A stretch of 16,711 bases of DNA, taken from NCBI GenBank assembly GCA_964478775.1, contig CAYZJC010000030.1, positions 1-16,711 of the forward strand, written 5' to 3'. The DNA comes from PNMQ01 sp964478775 (GTDB taxonomy: Bacteria > Pseudomonadota > Alphaproteobacteria > Paracaedibacterales > CAIOTO01). The notes under the pieces were generated by a model. That model ran no database searches. It was not told the DNA's origin and saw nothing but the letters and a program-made list of their open reading frames with translations. Both the position numbers and the translations under genes were made by a program. Below are positions 6,984-14,463 of this stretch, in pieces. Within the stretch, counting starts at the first letter, position 1. Each line of letters begins with the position of its first letter.

Positions 6984-8915
6984 ATGTCTGTTGATAAGTT
7001 AAATGATCAGTTAAAACAGACACGCTATAAGGCATACAATTACATAACCTGTATGCTGTGTTGTGCATCCAGCATAGGGTATTCATTTGCCCAAGCGACC
7101 ATCGTTAATGTCACAGCAAAACGGCCCCCTATAGATGTTGTCTCAATTTCAAAAGATTCTATCGAAACCCAACAGCTTGATCGTTTAGACCAAGTGTTAG
7201 AACAGTTGCCTGGGGTGAATATTTCGTCAAATGGTTGGCGTTCTAAGAGCAGTGTTTTTATACGTGCAGGCAATAGTGACCATACCTTTGCCACCATTGA
7301 TGGTATAGAAGTGAATGACATAACAAGCCCTGCAGCCGCTTTTGACCCCACCAGAGTTGGCACTGAAGGCGCAGCATCTGTTTCGGTTCAAAAAGGCCCT
7401 ATGAGCGGTGAAAATGACGCAGATGGTTTAGCGGGTTCTATTGCTATTACAACAGAAAAAGGCCAAGGTCCATTTACCCTTGAAACGGTAGCAGAGACTG
7501 GTTCCTTTTCAACCCATAACCTGCAAGCTGCATTGAAAGGTTCCAAAGATAAAGCAGATGTTCACATTAAACTTTTGTATGATAAAAGTGACGGTATCTG
7601 TGTAAGGCCAGCTGAGCTTCGGGAATTGGCGCGTCAACACAAGCCAGATGGCTATAAACGCTATGGTTTTATTTCTAGAACGGGGTATGAAATTTCAGAT
7701 ACGTTGCACCTGCATCTGTTTGCACACGTTCATGAACATACCAATGCCTACGCTGAGCCCTATCGTTTATCAAACCCTTCTATGTTAAGTCATAAAGTGA
7801 CTCAATTATATAATGTGATGACAACACTGAAGTACGCGCACTACGAAGGCGCCTTTTCAGTTGGAACATACCTGCTTAAAAGAACGTCAAAAAATGAAGA
7901 GGCCCCCTTTGGTTCTATTGCTGAAAAACAGGGAAATACATTTCAAGTGTTAAACCAAAATAAATGGGCTATTGCTAAAGAATGGCACGTGCTAGCCAAT
8001 GTGAAATATAATCATAAAACTTTTAAAAGCCTTGAGGCAGCATCACCGCAGCACCCTCTTACCACGCAGCAAAGCCATGATAGTAATATAAGCAAATTTT
8101 CTTTAGGGGTAAAGGGGAAGATATGTTCTTGGCTTAAAGGTGAAACTTGGCTTAAAAAACAACTTGTAAGTGGGTATAGCGCCCCGCTAACCCCGCAGTT
8201 TAGCCTTGAAGCTACGTCAAAACCAATGAAGGCCGCATTCTTGTTTTCGTACGCGATGGCTTCAAAGCCACCTAGCTCATACCAACGCTTTGACCATAGT
8301 GTTGGCAATAATCAGCTTAAAAGTGAATTAACGAAAAGTTGGCAATTTAGCTGGATACAAAATATACCCAATTGGAATTTGCAAACCCAAATCACCTACT
8401 TTGAACAAACCTTTACTGACCTCATTGAATATGAAGCCAAGCCTAATAATGCATATGGGCAATATGTTAATATTAACAAAGCAGACTCACATGGTATTGA
8501 AACAAGTGCGACGTGGAAAGCAAATGAAAAAATTCGTCTTCAAACCTCTTGGACTTATCTTTATGCATATCAAAATAGTAAGCGTTTAGCAAATCGCCCC
8601 ATTCATAAATTTTCCTTGCAGTGTAATTGGCAGCTGCTCGAGAATTTTAATATAGGGGCAGGCCTTATTCGCCATGGAAAAGAATTGAATGTTGATGAAG
8701 CTTTGTCGAAGGAAAATAACGCGCAAATTATCTATAGTGCGAAGAAAGGTAAAACACTTGTAAGGCTTTATGTGAACTACACCCCTCAAACACTGCCTTC
8801 ACTCACTTTATTTGCACGCATTGAAAACTTAACTAATGTGAAATCTCAAAGTCCAATTGGGTATATGAACCCAGGTATTAGTTTCATGACTGGAATAAAA
8901 TATTCTTTAAGTTGA
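6984..8915 (+). CDS. TonB-dependent outer-membrane receptor, BtuB/plug type
   Basis: Outer-membrane beta-barrel that imports a scarce ligand using TonB-ExbB-ExbD energy. The 643-residue product starts with a signal peptide (hydrophobic YNYITCMLCCASSIGYSFAQA) followed directly by a TonB-box-like stretch TIVNVTA (residues 39-45; BtuB has DTLVVTA). The plug domain follows: LDQVLEQLPGVNI, FIRAGNSDHTFATIDGIEVND (compare BtuB-like RGxxSxxxLVLIDGVxxN), VSVQKGPMSGENDADGLAGSI. The rest is alternating beta-strand sequence up to FARIENLTN and a final strand ending YSLS rather than the usual terminal Phe. ATG 6984 is preferred to the in-frame GTG 6975 because AAGGG (6971-6975) sits 8 bases before it. The substrate cannot be told: there is no cobalamin riboswitch in the 48-base gap and no transport partners nearby. 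Confidence 0.9.
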   Translation: MSVDKLNDQLKQTRYKAYNYITCMLCCASSIGYSFAQATIVNVTAKRPPIDVVSISKDSIETQQLDRLDQVLEQLPGVNISSNGWRSKSSVFIRAGNSDHTFATIDGIEVNDITSPAAAFDPTRVGTEGAASVSVQKGPMSGENDADGLAGSIAITTEKGQGPFTLETVAETGSFSTHNLQAALKGSKDKADVHIKLLYDKSDGICVRPAELRELARQHKPDGYKRYGFISRTGYEISDTLHLHLFAHVHEHTNAYAEPYRLSNPSMLSHKVTQLYNVMTTLKYAHYEGAFSVGTYLLKRTSKNEEAPFGSIAEKQGNTFQVLNQNKWAIAKEWHVLANVKYNHKTFKSLEAASPQHPLTTQQSHDSNISKFSLGVKGKICSWLKGETWLKKQLVSGYSAPLTPQFSLEATSKPMKAAFLFSYAMASKPPSSYQRFDHSVGNNQLKSELTKSWQFSWIQNIPNWNLQTQITYFEQTFTDLIEYEAKPNNAYGQYVNINKADSHGIETSATWKANEKIRLQTSWTYLYAYQNSKRLANRPIHKFSLQCNWQLLENFNIGAGLIRHGKELNVDEALSKENNAQIIYSAKKGKTLVRLYVNYTPQTLPSLTLFARIENLTNVKSQSPIGYMNPGISFMTGIKYSLS

Positions 8916-9002
8916 TTTTTTACTTGCAATATACTTTTTAGTGATTATATGTATTGTATGGTAAATGGTTTTTTTATGTGCACGTTTTAAGTGTGTTTGT
9001 TG

Positions 9003-9031
9003 TTGCATTGTGCTACTGTTGTTGATATAAT
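9003..9031 (+). promoter_or_regulatory. Candidate promoter with long leader for the RNA helicase gene
   Basis: TTGCAT (9003-9008) and a perfect TATAAT (9026-9031) are 17 bases apart. Transcription from here would give a leader of about 140 bases before the chosen start at 9180. Long leaders are common for cold-shock-type RNA helicase genes, but I find no convincing conserved RNA fold in this one. The -35 box matches only at TTG. Confidence 0.45.
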
Positions 9032-9179
9032 TCGACTTTAATCCCTTAATTCAAGTTCTCACTGATGTAAAGGGCGATATACGTACTGCTCACTTTGCAT
9101 GCACCAGATAAATAAAATTATAGAACATTCGCCATTTGTACCTCTAGCAATCTTGATTAAAAAAAAACATATAGAAAGT

Positions 9180-11120
9180 ATGAATATGACAGCTATTAAC
9201 ACTAGCGATTTCAATGCATTTGGTCTTCCCGAATACATGCTCAACTCACTTACGAGAATGGGCATTACGGTAGCAACACCAATTCAAGCAGAAGCCATTC
9301 CGCACGCCCTTGCAGGACACGATGTATTAGGGTCAGCGCAAACTGGCACAGGTAAAACATTGGCTTATATTACGCCTATGTGTGTCTTCTTATTGCAAAA
9401 TGCATCTAACCGTGCACTTGTGATGACACCGACACGTGAATTGGCTGTACAAGTCCATGATATGATTATGAAGCTTGTTGGCAAAACCAGATCATTTGAT
9501 AGCGCTTTATTAATTGGCGGCGATTCTATGACAAAGCAATTGCAACAACTGCGCAAAAAACCACAACTCATTATTGGCACACCTGGTCGTATTTATGACC
9601 ACTTAAACAGAGAATCTTTATCTTTATCGCAAACAAAATTTTTGGTGCTCGATGAAATGGATCGCATGCTTGACATGGGTTTTAGTGAACAGCTTGATGC
9701 AATCATCCCAAAGATGAATACACAAAAGCAAACCTTGATGTTTTCAGCTACCATGCCAGCGCATATCGTTAAAATGACTAACCGTTATTTAAATGATCCA
9801 AAGCGTGTCACTGTAGGCTCAACGACCGCACCAATTGCAAAAATTAAACAAGATATCATTTACACAAGTCACGGTGAAAAGTTTACTCACCTCTTGAAAG
9901 AATTAGAAAGCCGTGAAGGTTCAGTCATTGTTTTCGTTAAAACCAAAATGAGCTGTGAGCAAATCAAAGATAAATTGTGTGATGCTAATCACTTAGCCGA
10001 CGCAATTCATGGCGATTTACATCAACGTAAACGCGAACGTGTTGTGCGTTCATTTAGAGCTTCTAAAAGTCGTATTATGGTTGCGACTGACGTTGCAGCA
10101 CGTGGTTTAGATGTGCCGCACATCCGTCACGTTATTAACTATGATCTTCCACAGTGCCCTGAAGATTACATCCACCGCATTGGTCGTACTGGTCGTGCGG
10201 GTGCAGATGGGGAATCTCTTTCCTTACTTGCAAATGATGACCGCATGAAATGGCGGGCAATTCAACGCCTTGTCAACCCTGAAAAACCTTTTGAATTCAA
10301 TTTTAATGGTATAAAGGATACTGATCCTAACGAACGCAGATCATCACGCGGCGGCGGTGGACGTCGTGGTTCATCAAGATCTGATTCAGGTAGAAATGAT
10401 GAAGACAGAAGGGATTTTAGACGCGACGAGCCAAGGCGTGGTAATAATTCTTCACGTCAGTCATTTTCTGGAAAAGGTTTTGGCCCGCAATTAAAAGCAC
10501 ACAATAATGACGGTGCATCAAAAGATGAACGTGCATTTGAATCTAAATCAGATCGTGATTTTAAACCTAGAACAGATCGTGATTTCAAACCTAGAACAGA
10601 TCGNNNNNNNNNNNNNNNNNNNNNNNNNNNNNNNNNNNNNNNNNNNNNNNNNNNNNNNNNNNNNNNNNNNNNNNNNNNNNNNNNNNNNNNNNNNNNNNNN
10701 NNNGTGATTTTAAACCTAGAACAGATCNNNNNNNNNNNNNNNNNNNNNNNNNNNNNNNNNNNNNNNNNNNNNNNNNNNNNNNNNNNNNNNNNNNNNNNNN
10801 NNNNNNNNNNNNNNNNNNNNNNNNNNNGTGATTTCAAACCTAGAACAGATCGTGATTTCAAACCTAGAACAGATCGTGATTTCAAACCTAGAACAGATCG
10901 TGATTTTAAACCTAGAACAGATCGTGATTTCAAACCTAGAACAGATCGTGATTTTAAGCCTAGAACTGATGGTGATTTCAAGCCAAGACGGTCTGATAGG
11001 CCAATGGCTCTTGGGGCTCCTAAAAAGAAAGATTTTTCAGGTTCGGGTGAAAAATTTGGCGCAAAACCTTTTAAAAAGAACACGGGACCTAAAGTCTCAG
11101 ATAGAGCTTTTAACAGATAA
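9180..11120 (+). CDS. DEAD-box-family ATP-dependent RNA helicase (RhlE-like) with repeat-expanded basic tail; two assembly gaps inside
   Basis: Unwinds or remodels RNA (ribosome assembly, mRNA decay, cold adaptation in known relatives). Motifs in order from the chosen start: Q-motif region FxxFGL...TPIQ (13-36), AQTGTGKT (53-60), PTRELA (84-89), TPGR (134-137), motif II DEMD (158-161) instead of DEAD, SAT (189-191), ATDVAARGLD (302-311) and HRIGRTGR (332-339). After about residue 370 an Arg/Gly/Ser-rich tail leads into eight-residue repeats RDFKPRTD, then a Lys-rich end. Two runs of 100 N lie inside the repeats, so the true protein length is unknown. The open frame extends back to an ATG at 9099, but that one has no ribosome-binding site and adds a leader unlike the family; ATG 9180 (or 9186) is preferred, though its AGAAAG site is weak. 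A terminator follows. Confidence 0.92.
   Translation: MNMTAINTSDFNAFGLPEYMLNSLTRMGITVATPIQAEAIPHALAGHDVLGSAQTGTGKTLAYITPMCVFLLQNASNRALVMTPTRELAVQVHDMIMKLVGKTRSFDSALLIGGDSMTKQLQQLRKKPQLIIGTPGRIYDHLNRESLSLSQTKFLVLDEMDRMLDMGFSEQLDAIIPKMNTQKQTLMFSATMPAHIVKMTNRYLNDPKRVTVGSTTAPIAKIKQDIIYTSHGEKFTHLLKELESREGSVIVFVKTKMSCEQIKDKLCDANHLADAIHGDLHQRKRERVVRSFRASKSRIMVATDVAARGLDVPHIRHVINYDLPQCPEDYIHRIGRTGRAGADGESLSLLANDDRMKWRAIQRLVNPEKPFEFNFNGIKDTDPNERRSSRGGGGRRGSSRSDSGRNDEDRRDFRRDEPRRGNNSSRQSFSGKGFGPQLKAHNNDGASKDERAFESKSDRDFKPRTDRDFKPRTDXXXXXXXXXXXXXXXXXXXXXXXXXXXXXXXXXXVILNLEQIXXXXXXXXXXXXXXXXXXXXXXXXXXXXXXXXXXDFKPRTDRDFKPRTDRDFKPRTDRDFKPRTDRDFKPRTDRDFKPRTDGDFKPRRSDRPMALGAPKKKDFSGSGEKFGAKPFKKNTGPKVSDRAFNR
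10604..10703. other. Assembly gap of exactly 100 N
   Basis: The round length is the usual placeholder for a gap of unknown size. It begins one base into a repeat unit. The real distance to the following unit should be 2 modulo 3 to stay in frame; 100 is 1 modulo 3. Confidence 0.97.
10728..10827. other. Second assembly gap of exactly 100 N
   Basis: Same placeholder size. The sequence island between the two gaps is exactly one 24-base repeat unit. The two gaps plus the island total 224 bases, which by chance keeps the outer parts of the helicase in one frame. Confidence 0.97.
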
Positions 11121-11155
11121 ACACTATGTTTGTTTGAAAAGAGTTTAAAGCAAGT

Positions 11156-11185
11156 AATGGATGGTAATTTACCATCCATTTTTTT
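11156..11185 (+). terminator. Rho-independent terminator after the RNA helicase
   Basis: AATGGATGG (11156-11164) pairs perfectly with CCATCCATT (11172-11180), and a 7-T run covers 11179-11185. It lies 35 bases after the helicase stop. The gene on the opposite strand ends at 11277. The hairpin is symmetric, but it lacks a T run on the minus strand, so it would be weak for that gene. Confidence 0.9.
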
Positions 11186-11276
11186 GTTGAAAGGGCGTTG
11201 CTTAAAAAGCCAAATTGATTCAAGTGTTAAACTTTCACACTTTGAAAGGAACATTTTAACTTACAGGCTTGCACTA

Positions 11277-12794
11277 TTATGAAATCAATAAATTTTTAAA
11301 TGCAAGGCGTTGTGCATTGGAAAAACACAAACAGCTTAAGAAGTAATATTCGGCAAGCTGTTCACATTCTTCCTGTGAATAAGTTCCTGTGTCTTCAGTT
11401 AAGGTGATATTTCCACTTTCTGCTTGAGCTGGCACAACAGAGAAGAAATCACTTGGAAACTGGTCATAACCCTCAATCATTTTTCCTTGCGCATTGCTTG
11501 CACGTGTGCCAAGATAGCCCCCTTTAAGGCAAGGTAAATTATTAAGCGTTAAGGTGTATGGGGCAGATTGGTAAGCCGCATTCTTCAATATGGGAATATC
11601 TAAATGCCCTTGCAAGATGTTTTCAAATACAACGAGGACAGACATCATATCTGATAAAATCGGTGTAACTTGGGCTCTTTTCACGTTATAGACGTCATCA
11701 TTGAAGTTAAGGGAGGTTCTATTAAAGAAAAAGGCTTGCCAGTAGATTGCATGATCAAGCAATGCCTTTTGAAAGGCTGTCATCGCAAGTGTAGGATGGT
11801 CACGGTATGCAATCAAACTGTTCCAAAAAGTAATGCTGACCTTAAAACGTTCTGACCATTGCGCATCTATAATGTTGAGTTTTTTTCCCAAAGCCGTATG
11901 TTGGGCTAAAAGTTGGGAAAATTGGGGGATAGCCGAGCCAATGTTGTAATGTAAAACGTCTGTTCCATCCGCACGAATAGAGCTTCCCCCCATGACATAG
12001 CATTCGTCAACTGAGCGAAGATTTATATTTTTCAAACTGTGCGCAGGCATTAAGATAATGTGAACCATTTTTTCTGAGCTTGTGCACAAAGTTTCAAAGT
12101 CACTTAAGCTTCTCACTGATGCTGCATAAGGGGCTAAGGTTTCTTCGTTGGGTAACAAATATTGGTCAAAGGCTCCGTGTGCTTTTCTTCCTATGTTATT
12201 AAATAGCAACTGCGTCATAATGGCCCTGCCGCTCTTGACATCATCTTCATTGGTAAGAAAATCTCCATAGTAGTCGGGGTGACCTGGATACATCAGTTTA
12301 AATTCTTCTTGCGAAGTTGGTTCATATCCCGCATATATATTGATAATTCCAGAATCAACGTTTCCCACATCATTTTGCATCTTTTCTAAAATTAACTTCC
12401 CGTAAGCTGCAAACAAGTTGGCATATACATAAGCAGATACAAAATGTACGTGCTCTTTAATATGAAGTTCGGGATAATTTATATCTATTTGGTTGATATA
12501 CTGGGCAGCTAATACCAAAGATGCAATATTATCAACATCCATCCCCACTTCATTGTGAATGGCCAGGTGAACATTCTTGCCTGCACTGAGGTCGCTTAAA
12601 AATGTTGTTGTGGGCACGATGGATGCACTTTGAGCATAAGTAGGCCATTCATTCGGTAACTCAGTAATGTGGTCAAATGCGTATGCCTTTTGTATCAGAC
12701 AGGGAACAAGGCTAAGAATCACAAGGGTTTTTAAATGCTGTATTGCAAACTCTTTGTGACATATCCACTTTAACAACCTACATTTTAATTTCAT
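11277..12794 (-). CDS. Exported, divergent nucleoside-hydrolase-like protein
   Basis: The 505-residue product has a long basic N-region and a hydrophobic core (TLVILSLVPCLIQKAYA, cut near residue 39), so it is exported. The body shows the outline of the inosine/uridine nucleoside hydrolase fold. AIHNEVGMDVDNIASLVLA (79-97) lies where the family has IDTDPGxDDAxAL. IILMPAHSLKNINLRSVDECYVMGG (246-270) parallels LGPLTNLA...IVVMGG. HYNIGSAIP (282-290) parallels FNxxxDPxA, and PILSDMMSVLVVF (378-390) parallels PLHDPLAV. Asp86 and Asp382 are kept, but two of the usual N-terminal calcium-binding Asp residues are replaced (Glu82, Val87), so calcium binding or catalysis may be altered. It is much longer than the usual 310-350 residues. 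AAGGA lies 8 bases before the ATG. It is probably a single-gene unit. The assignment is by motif reading only. Confidence 0.55.
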   Translation of the reverse strand: MKLKCRLLKWICHKEFAIQHLKTLVILSLVPCLIQKAYAFDHITELPNEWPTYAQSASIVPTTTFLSDLSAGKNVHLAIHNEVGMDVDNIASLVLAAQYINQIDINYPELHIKEHVHFVSAYVYANLFAAYGKLILEKMQNDVGNVDSGIINIYAGYEPTSQEEFKLMYPGHPDYYGDFLTNEDDVKSGRAIMTQLLFNNIGRKAHGAFDQYLLPNEETLAPYAASVRSLSDFETLCTSSEKMVHIILMPAHSLKNINLRSVDECYVMGGSSIRADGTDVLHYNIGSAIPQFSQLLAQHTALGKKLNIIDAQWSERFKVSITFWNSLIAYRDHPTLAMTAFQKALLDHAIYWQAFFFNRTSLNFNDDVYNVKRAQVTPILSDMMSVLVVFENILQGHLDIPILKNAAYQSAPYTLTLNNLPCLKGGYLGTRASNAQGKMIEGYDQFPSDFFSVVPAQAESGNITLTEDTGTYSQEECEQLAEYYFLSCLCFSNAQRLAFKNLLIS

Positions 12795-12894
12795 CTGCCT
12801 ATTCCTTTTGAAGATCTTTTAAGCATATTGTAAACACACAAAAATTAAAAAGTGTTAAATTGCTGTCAATGACTTTGCCAAAATAGGGAAAAAG

Positions 12895-13338
12895 TTAGGC
12901 CCTATGGTAGGGGTGATGATTGTAAATTTGTTGAGCCCTATATATTTGTTCACACAGCATTGCGCGTACCATCATATGTGGCCATGTTAGTTTGCCAAAA
13001 GAAAGAAGCAGTTGCGCCTTGTGTCTGACCTCTTGAGATAATCCATCTGCTCCACCAATGATAAAAATATGACGCTTGGTTGTGCTTAAACTTTCTTGAA
13101 GATGAGTTGAAAACTCTATCGATGACATATTTTTTCCACGCTCATCTAATGCACACACCCAATCATGAGGGGTAATGTGCTGCATGATGGCGTTCCCTTC
13201 TTTTTCAGGGTCATTTAATTGTTTGATTTGTATAACGTGTAATGGCTTCGCAAGACGTACGACATACTGGTCAAAGAGTGCCTTTTCAGGACTATCTTTC
13301 AGTTGGCCAATTGCGATTAGAATTGGTTGAGTTAGCAT
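12895..13338 (-). CDS. rlmH: 23S rRNA (pseudouridine1915-N3)-methyltransferase RlmH
   Basis: SPOUT-class methyltransferase that methylates pseudouridine 1915 in helix 69 of 23S rRNA on assembled 70S ribosomes, using S-adenosylmethionine. The product of 147 residues is close to the normal size. Family marks are ALDERGKNMSSIEFS (63-77), the knot segment FIIGGADGLS, LTWPHMMVRAMLCEQIYRA and the C-terminal NHHPYHRA, all hallmarks of this family. It lies 28 bases after rsfS on the same strand, the usual bacterial neighbour, and the two are almost certainly co-transcribed. The usual further partners (nadD, obg, proA) are absent here. The start has no strong ribosome-binding site. Confidence 0.97.
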   Translation of the reverse strand: MLTQPILIAIGQLKDSPEKALFDQYVVRLAKPLHVIQIKQLNDPEKEGNAIMQHITPHDWVCALDERGKNMSSIEFSTHLQESLSTTKRHIFIIGGADGLSQEVRHKAQLLLSFGKLTWPHMMVRAMLCEQIYRAQQIYNHHPYHRA

Positions 13339-13366
13339 AAAGTCAATATTGAAATTCTATATGGAC

Positions 13367-13705
13367 TTAAACTGTAGACTCATTGAAAGGTAGGCCCCAC
13401 ATTTTTTCCAGGTTATAAAATTCACGTGCTTCAGGTTTGAAGATATGCACCAATACATCCCCAGCATCTATTAAGGCCCAATCACAATTGGTAAGACCCT
13501 CAGCAGTTGTTTTAATGCCCTGCGTTTTGAGTTCATAGGCTGTGTAGTCTGCTAATGTTGACACATGACGTGAAGATGTTCCACTTGCAATAATCATATA
13601 ATCAACAATTGCATTTTGTTTTAAAAGGTTTAAAACAATAATATCTTCTGCTTTTTTTTCTTCTAATAAATTTTGGATGGTGTTGACTAAGTCTTGCGAT
13701 TGCAT
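13367..13705 (-). CDS. rsfS: Ribosomal silencing factor RsfS
   Basis: Binds ribosomal protein L14 (uL14) and blocks subunit joining, which lowers translation when nutrients are short. The 112-residue product has the complete family core: AEDIIVLNL, VDYMIIASGTSSRHVSTLAD, the later DWALIDAGDVLVHIFKPEAR and EFYNLEKMW. The start at 13705 is the natural one, with the family starting only a few residues before this core. It is the first gene of the rsfS-rlmH pair. About 40-50 bases upstream on the minus strand there are only loose promoter-like boxes (TTGTGC, then TATAGA), too weak to list separately. It is followed upstream by the long gene-poor stretch. Confidence 0.97.
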   Translation of the reverse strand: MQSQDLVNTIQNLLEEKKAEDIIVLNLLKQNAIVDYMIIASGTSSRHVSTLADYTAYELKTQGIKTTAEGLTNCDWALIDAGDVLVHIFKPEAREFYNLEKMWGLPFNESTV

Positions 13706-14463
13706 GTATTTATCACATAATATTTTGTTAATTCTATAATAATGTACAGTTTAAGCACAAAAAGATCAAGCCTAATGTTGGCTGTAAGCAGGGCAATAGG
13801 ATACAACTTAACTTTGTAAGGCAAGGAAGGCTGATGTCTTAGGCGCTGCGAGGTGAGTAAAGATGTATGTTCTATTTGAGATGGATAATAAAATTATAAA
13901 TTATTTTGTTTAATAAATTGTTAATAATTTCTATCTATAATAAAATTGTAATCTAGATACATGGTGCTTTGAGCCCATCACTTTAAAACGGTGAAGGTGG
14001 GGTAGGGGGAGAATTTGGTGGAGTCTTCCTTTTGGGAAAAGATTTTTTCCCACCCACGGTGGGTGGTTGGGGGTGGGATTCGATCTGTATTCAAAAAAAT
14101 TTAGTAAAATTAACTTAAGCCTCCTACAAGGTCTCATAAGTCAGCAATATATAGCTGATGTCAATTGAAGTTGCTTACAGGAATGAGCCCCAACGTGTAG
14201 GTATGACGCCATGAGTGATGATATGGCGTATAGCCAGATTATAAGTGACATGCTATAGCAACCAGGGATGGTTCATTGATATTGAAACAAGAGATGTTTC
14301 CTATTTCATTTTTAGAATGGGCTGATAGAGGCCTTCCTATCATCAAACGAACAGGAATCGTTATACGTGCGGCTTTGACTGCAGAAGTCAAGAATTACGT
14401 GCTTTTGCAGTTTTCGTTAAGTTATGATTGAAATGCCCTGATGTGTGAAGTTATAGTAGTATT
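13706..14463. other. Gene-poor 758-base stretch, AT-rich with one G/C-rich palindromic block
   Basis: I see no gene I can support here. Positions 13885-13895 and 13937-13947 carry an 11-base direct repeat ATAATAAAATT in very AT-rich DNA. Positions about 13993-14078 are abruptly G-rich with stacked inverted repeats (see the repeat entry). Smaller inverted repeats are TCAGC/GCTGA (14141-14158) and CGCCAT/ATGGCG (14207-14228). A 45-codon open frame at 14294-14431 (MFPISFLEWADRGLPIIK and on) lacks a convincing ribosome-binding site and any recognisable family. The stretch could be decayed coding sequence, a dispersed repeat element or both. Confidence 0.6.
13993..14078. repeat. G-rich block with overlapping inverted repeats, possible dispersed palindromic element
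   Basis: GGGAAAA (14034-14040) pairs perfectly with TTTTCCC (14045-14051). CCACCCAC (14050-14057) pairs with GTGGGTGG (14059-14066). TCCCACCC (14048-14055) can instead pair with GGGTGGGA (14071-14078). The hairpins overlap and are mutually exclusive. The plus strand also carries G tracts (GGTGGGG, then AGGGGG, then GGTGGGTGGTTGGGGGTGGG) that could form a G-quadruplex. The composition differs sharply from the flanks. No second copy occurs in this window, so calling it a repeat family is inference. Confidence 0.5.

Larger units (their letters stand above)
10531..10995 (+). repeat. 24-bp in-frame tandem repeat encoding RDFKPRTD, collapsed in assembly
   Basis: A degenerate first unit (10531-10554, RAFESKSD) is followed by two clean units (10555-10602), a gap, one isolated unit (10704-10727), a second gap, five clean units (10828-10947) and two divergent units (10948-10995). 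Clean units differ only at one silent T/C position (TTT or TTC for Phe), which indicates recent expansion or homogenisation. The copy number is unknown because of the gaps. There are no spacers, so it is not a CRISPR array. Confidence 0.95.

Noticed and set aside
10531..10995. CRISPR array
   Set aside because: The units are directly adjacent with no spacers, and they encode an in-frame octapeptide.
10828..11148. Plus-strand frame with VISNLEQI repeats
   Set aside because: It is the same repeat read one base out of the helicase frame, starting at a gap edge.
11222..11242. Terminator for the nucleoside-hydrolase-like gene on the minus strand
   Set aside because: AAGTGT/ACACTT forms a 6-base stem, but no T run follows on the minus strand.
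10457..11254. Long minus-strand open frame with RSVLGLKS repeats opposite the helicase tail
   Set aside because: A 24-base repeat has no stops in several frames by construction. This frame has no family match and lies opposite a well-supported gene.
13791..13860. Possible signal recognition particle-like RNA (GGCAAGGAAGGC near 13820)
   Set aside because: The conserved tetraloop helix of SRP RNA is not present, only a purine-rich coincidence.
13931..14137. 68-residue Pro/His-rich minus-strand frame
   Set aside because: It is a translation of the palindromic block. It lacks a ribosome-binding site and has the biased composition expected of a repeat.
14294..14431. 45-codon plus-strand frame as a small gene
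   Set aside because: No clear ribosome-binding site, no recognised family, and it lies in possibly decayed DNA. Described under the intergenic entry only.
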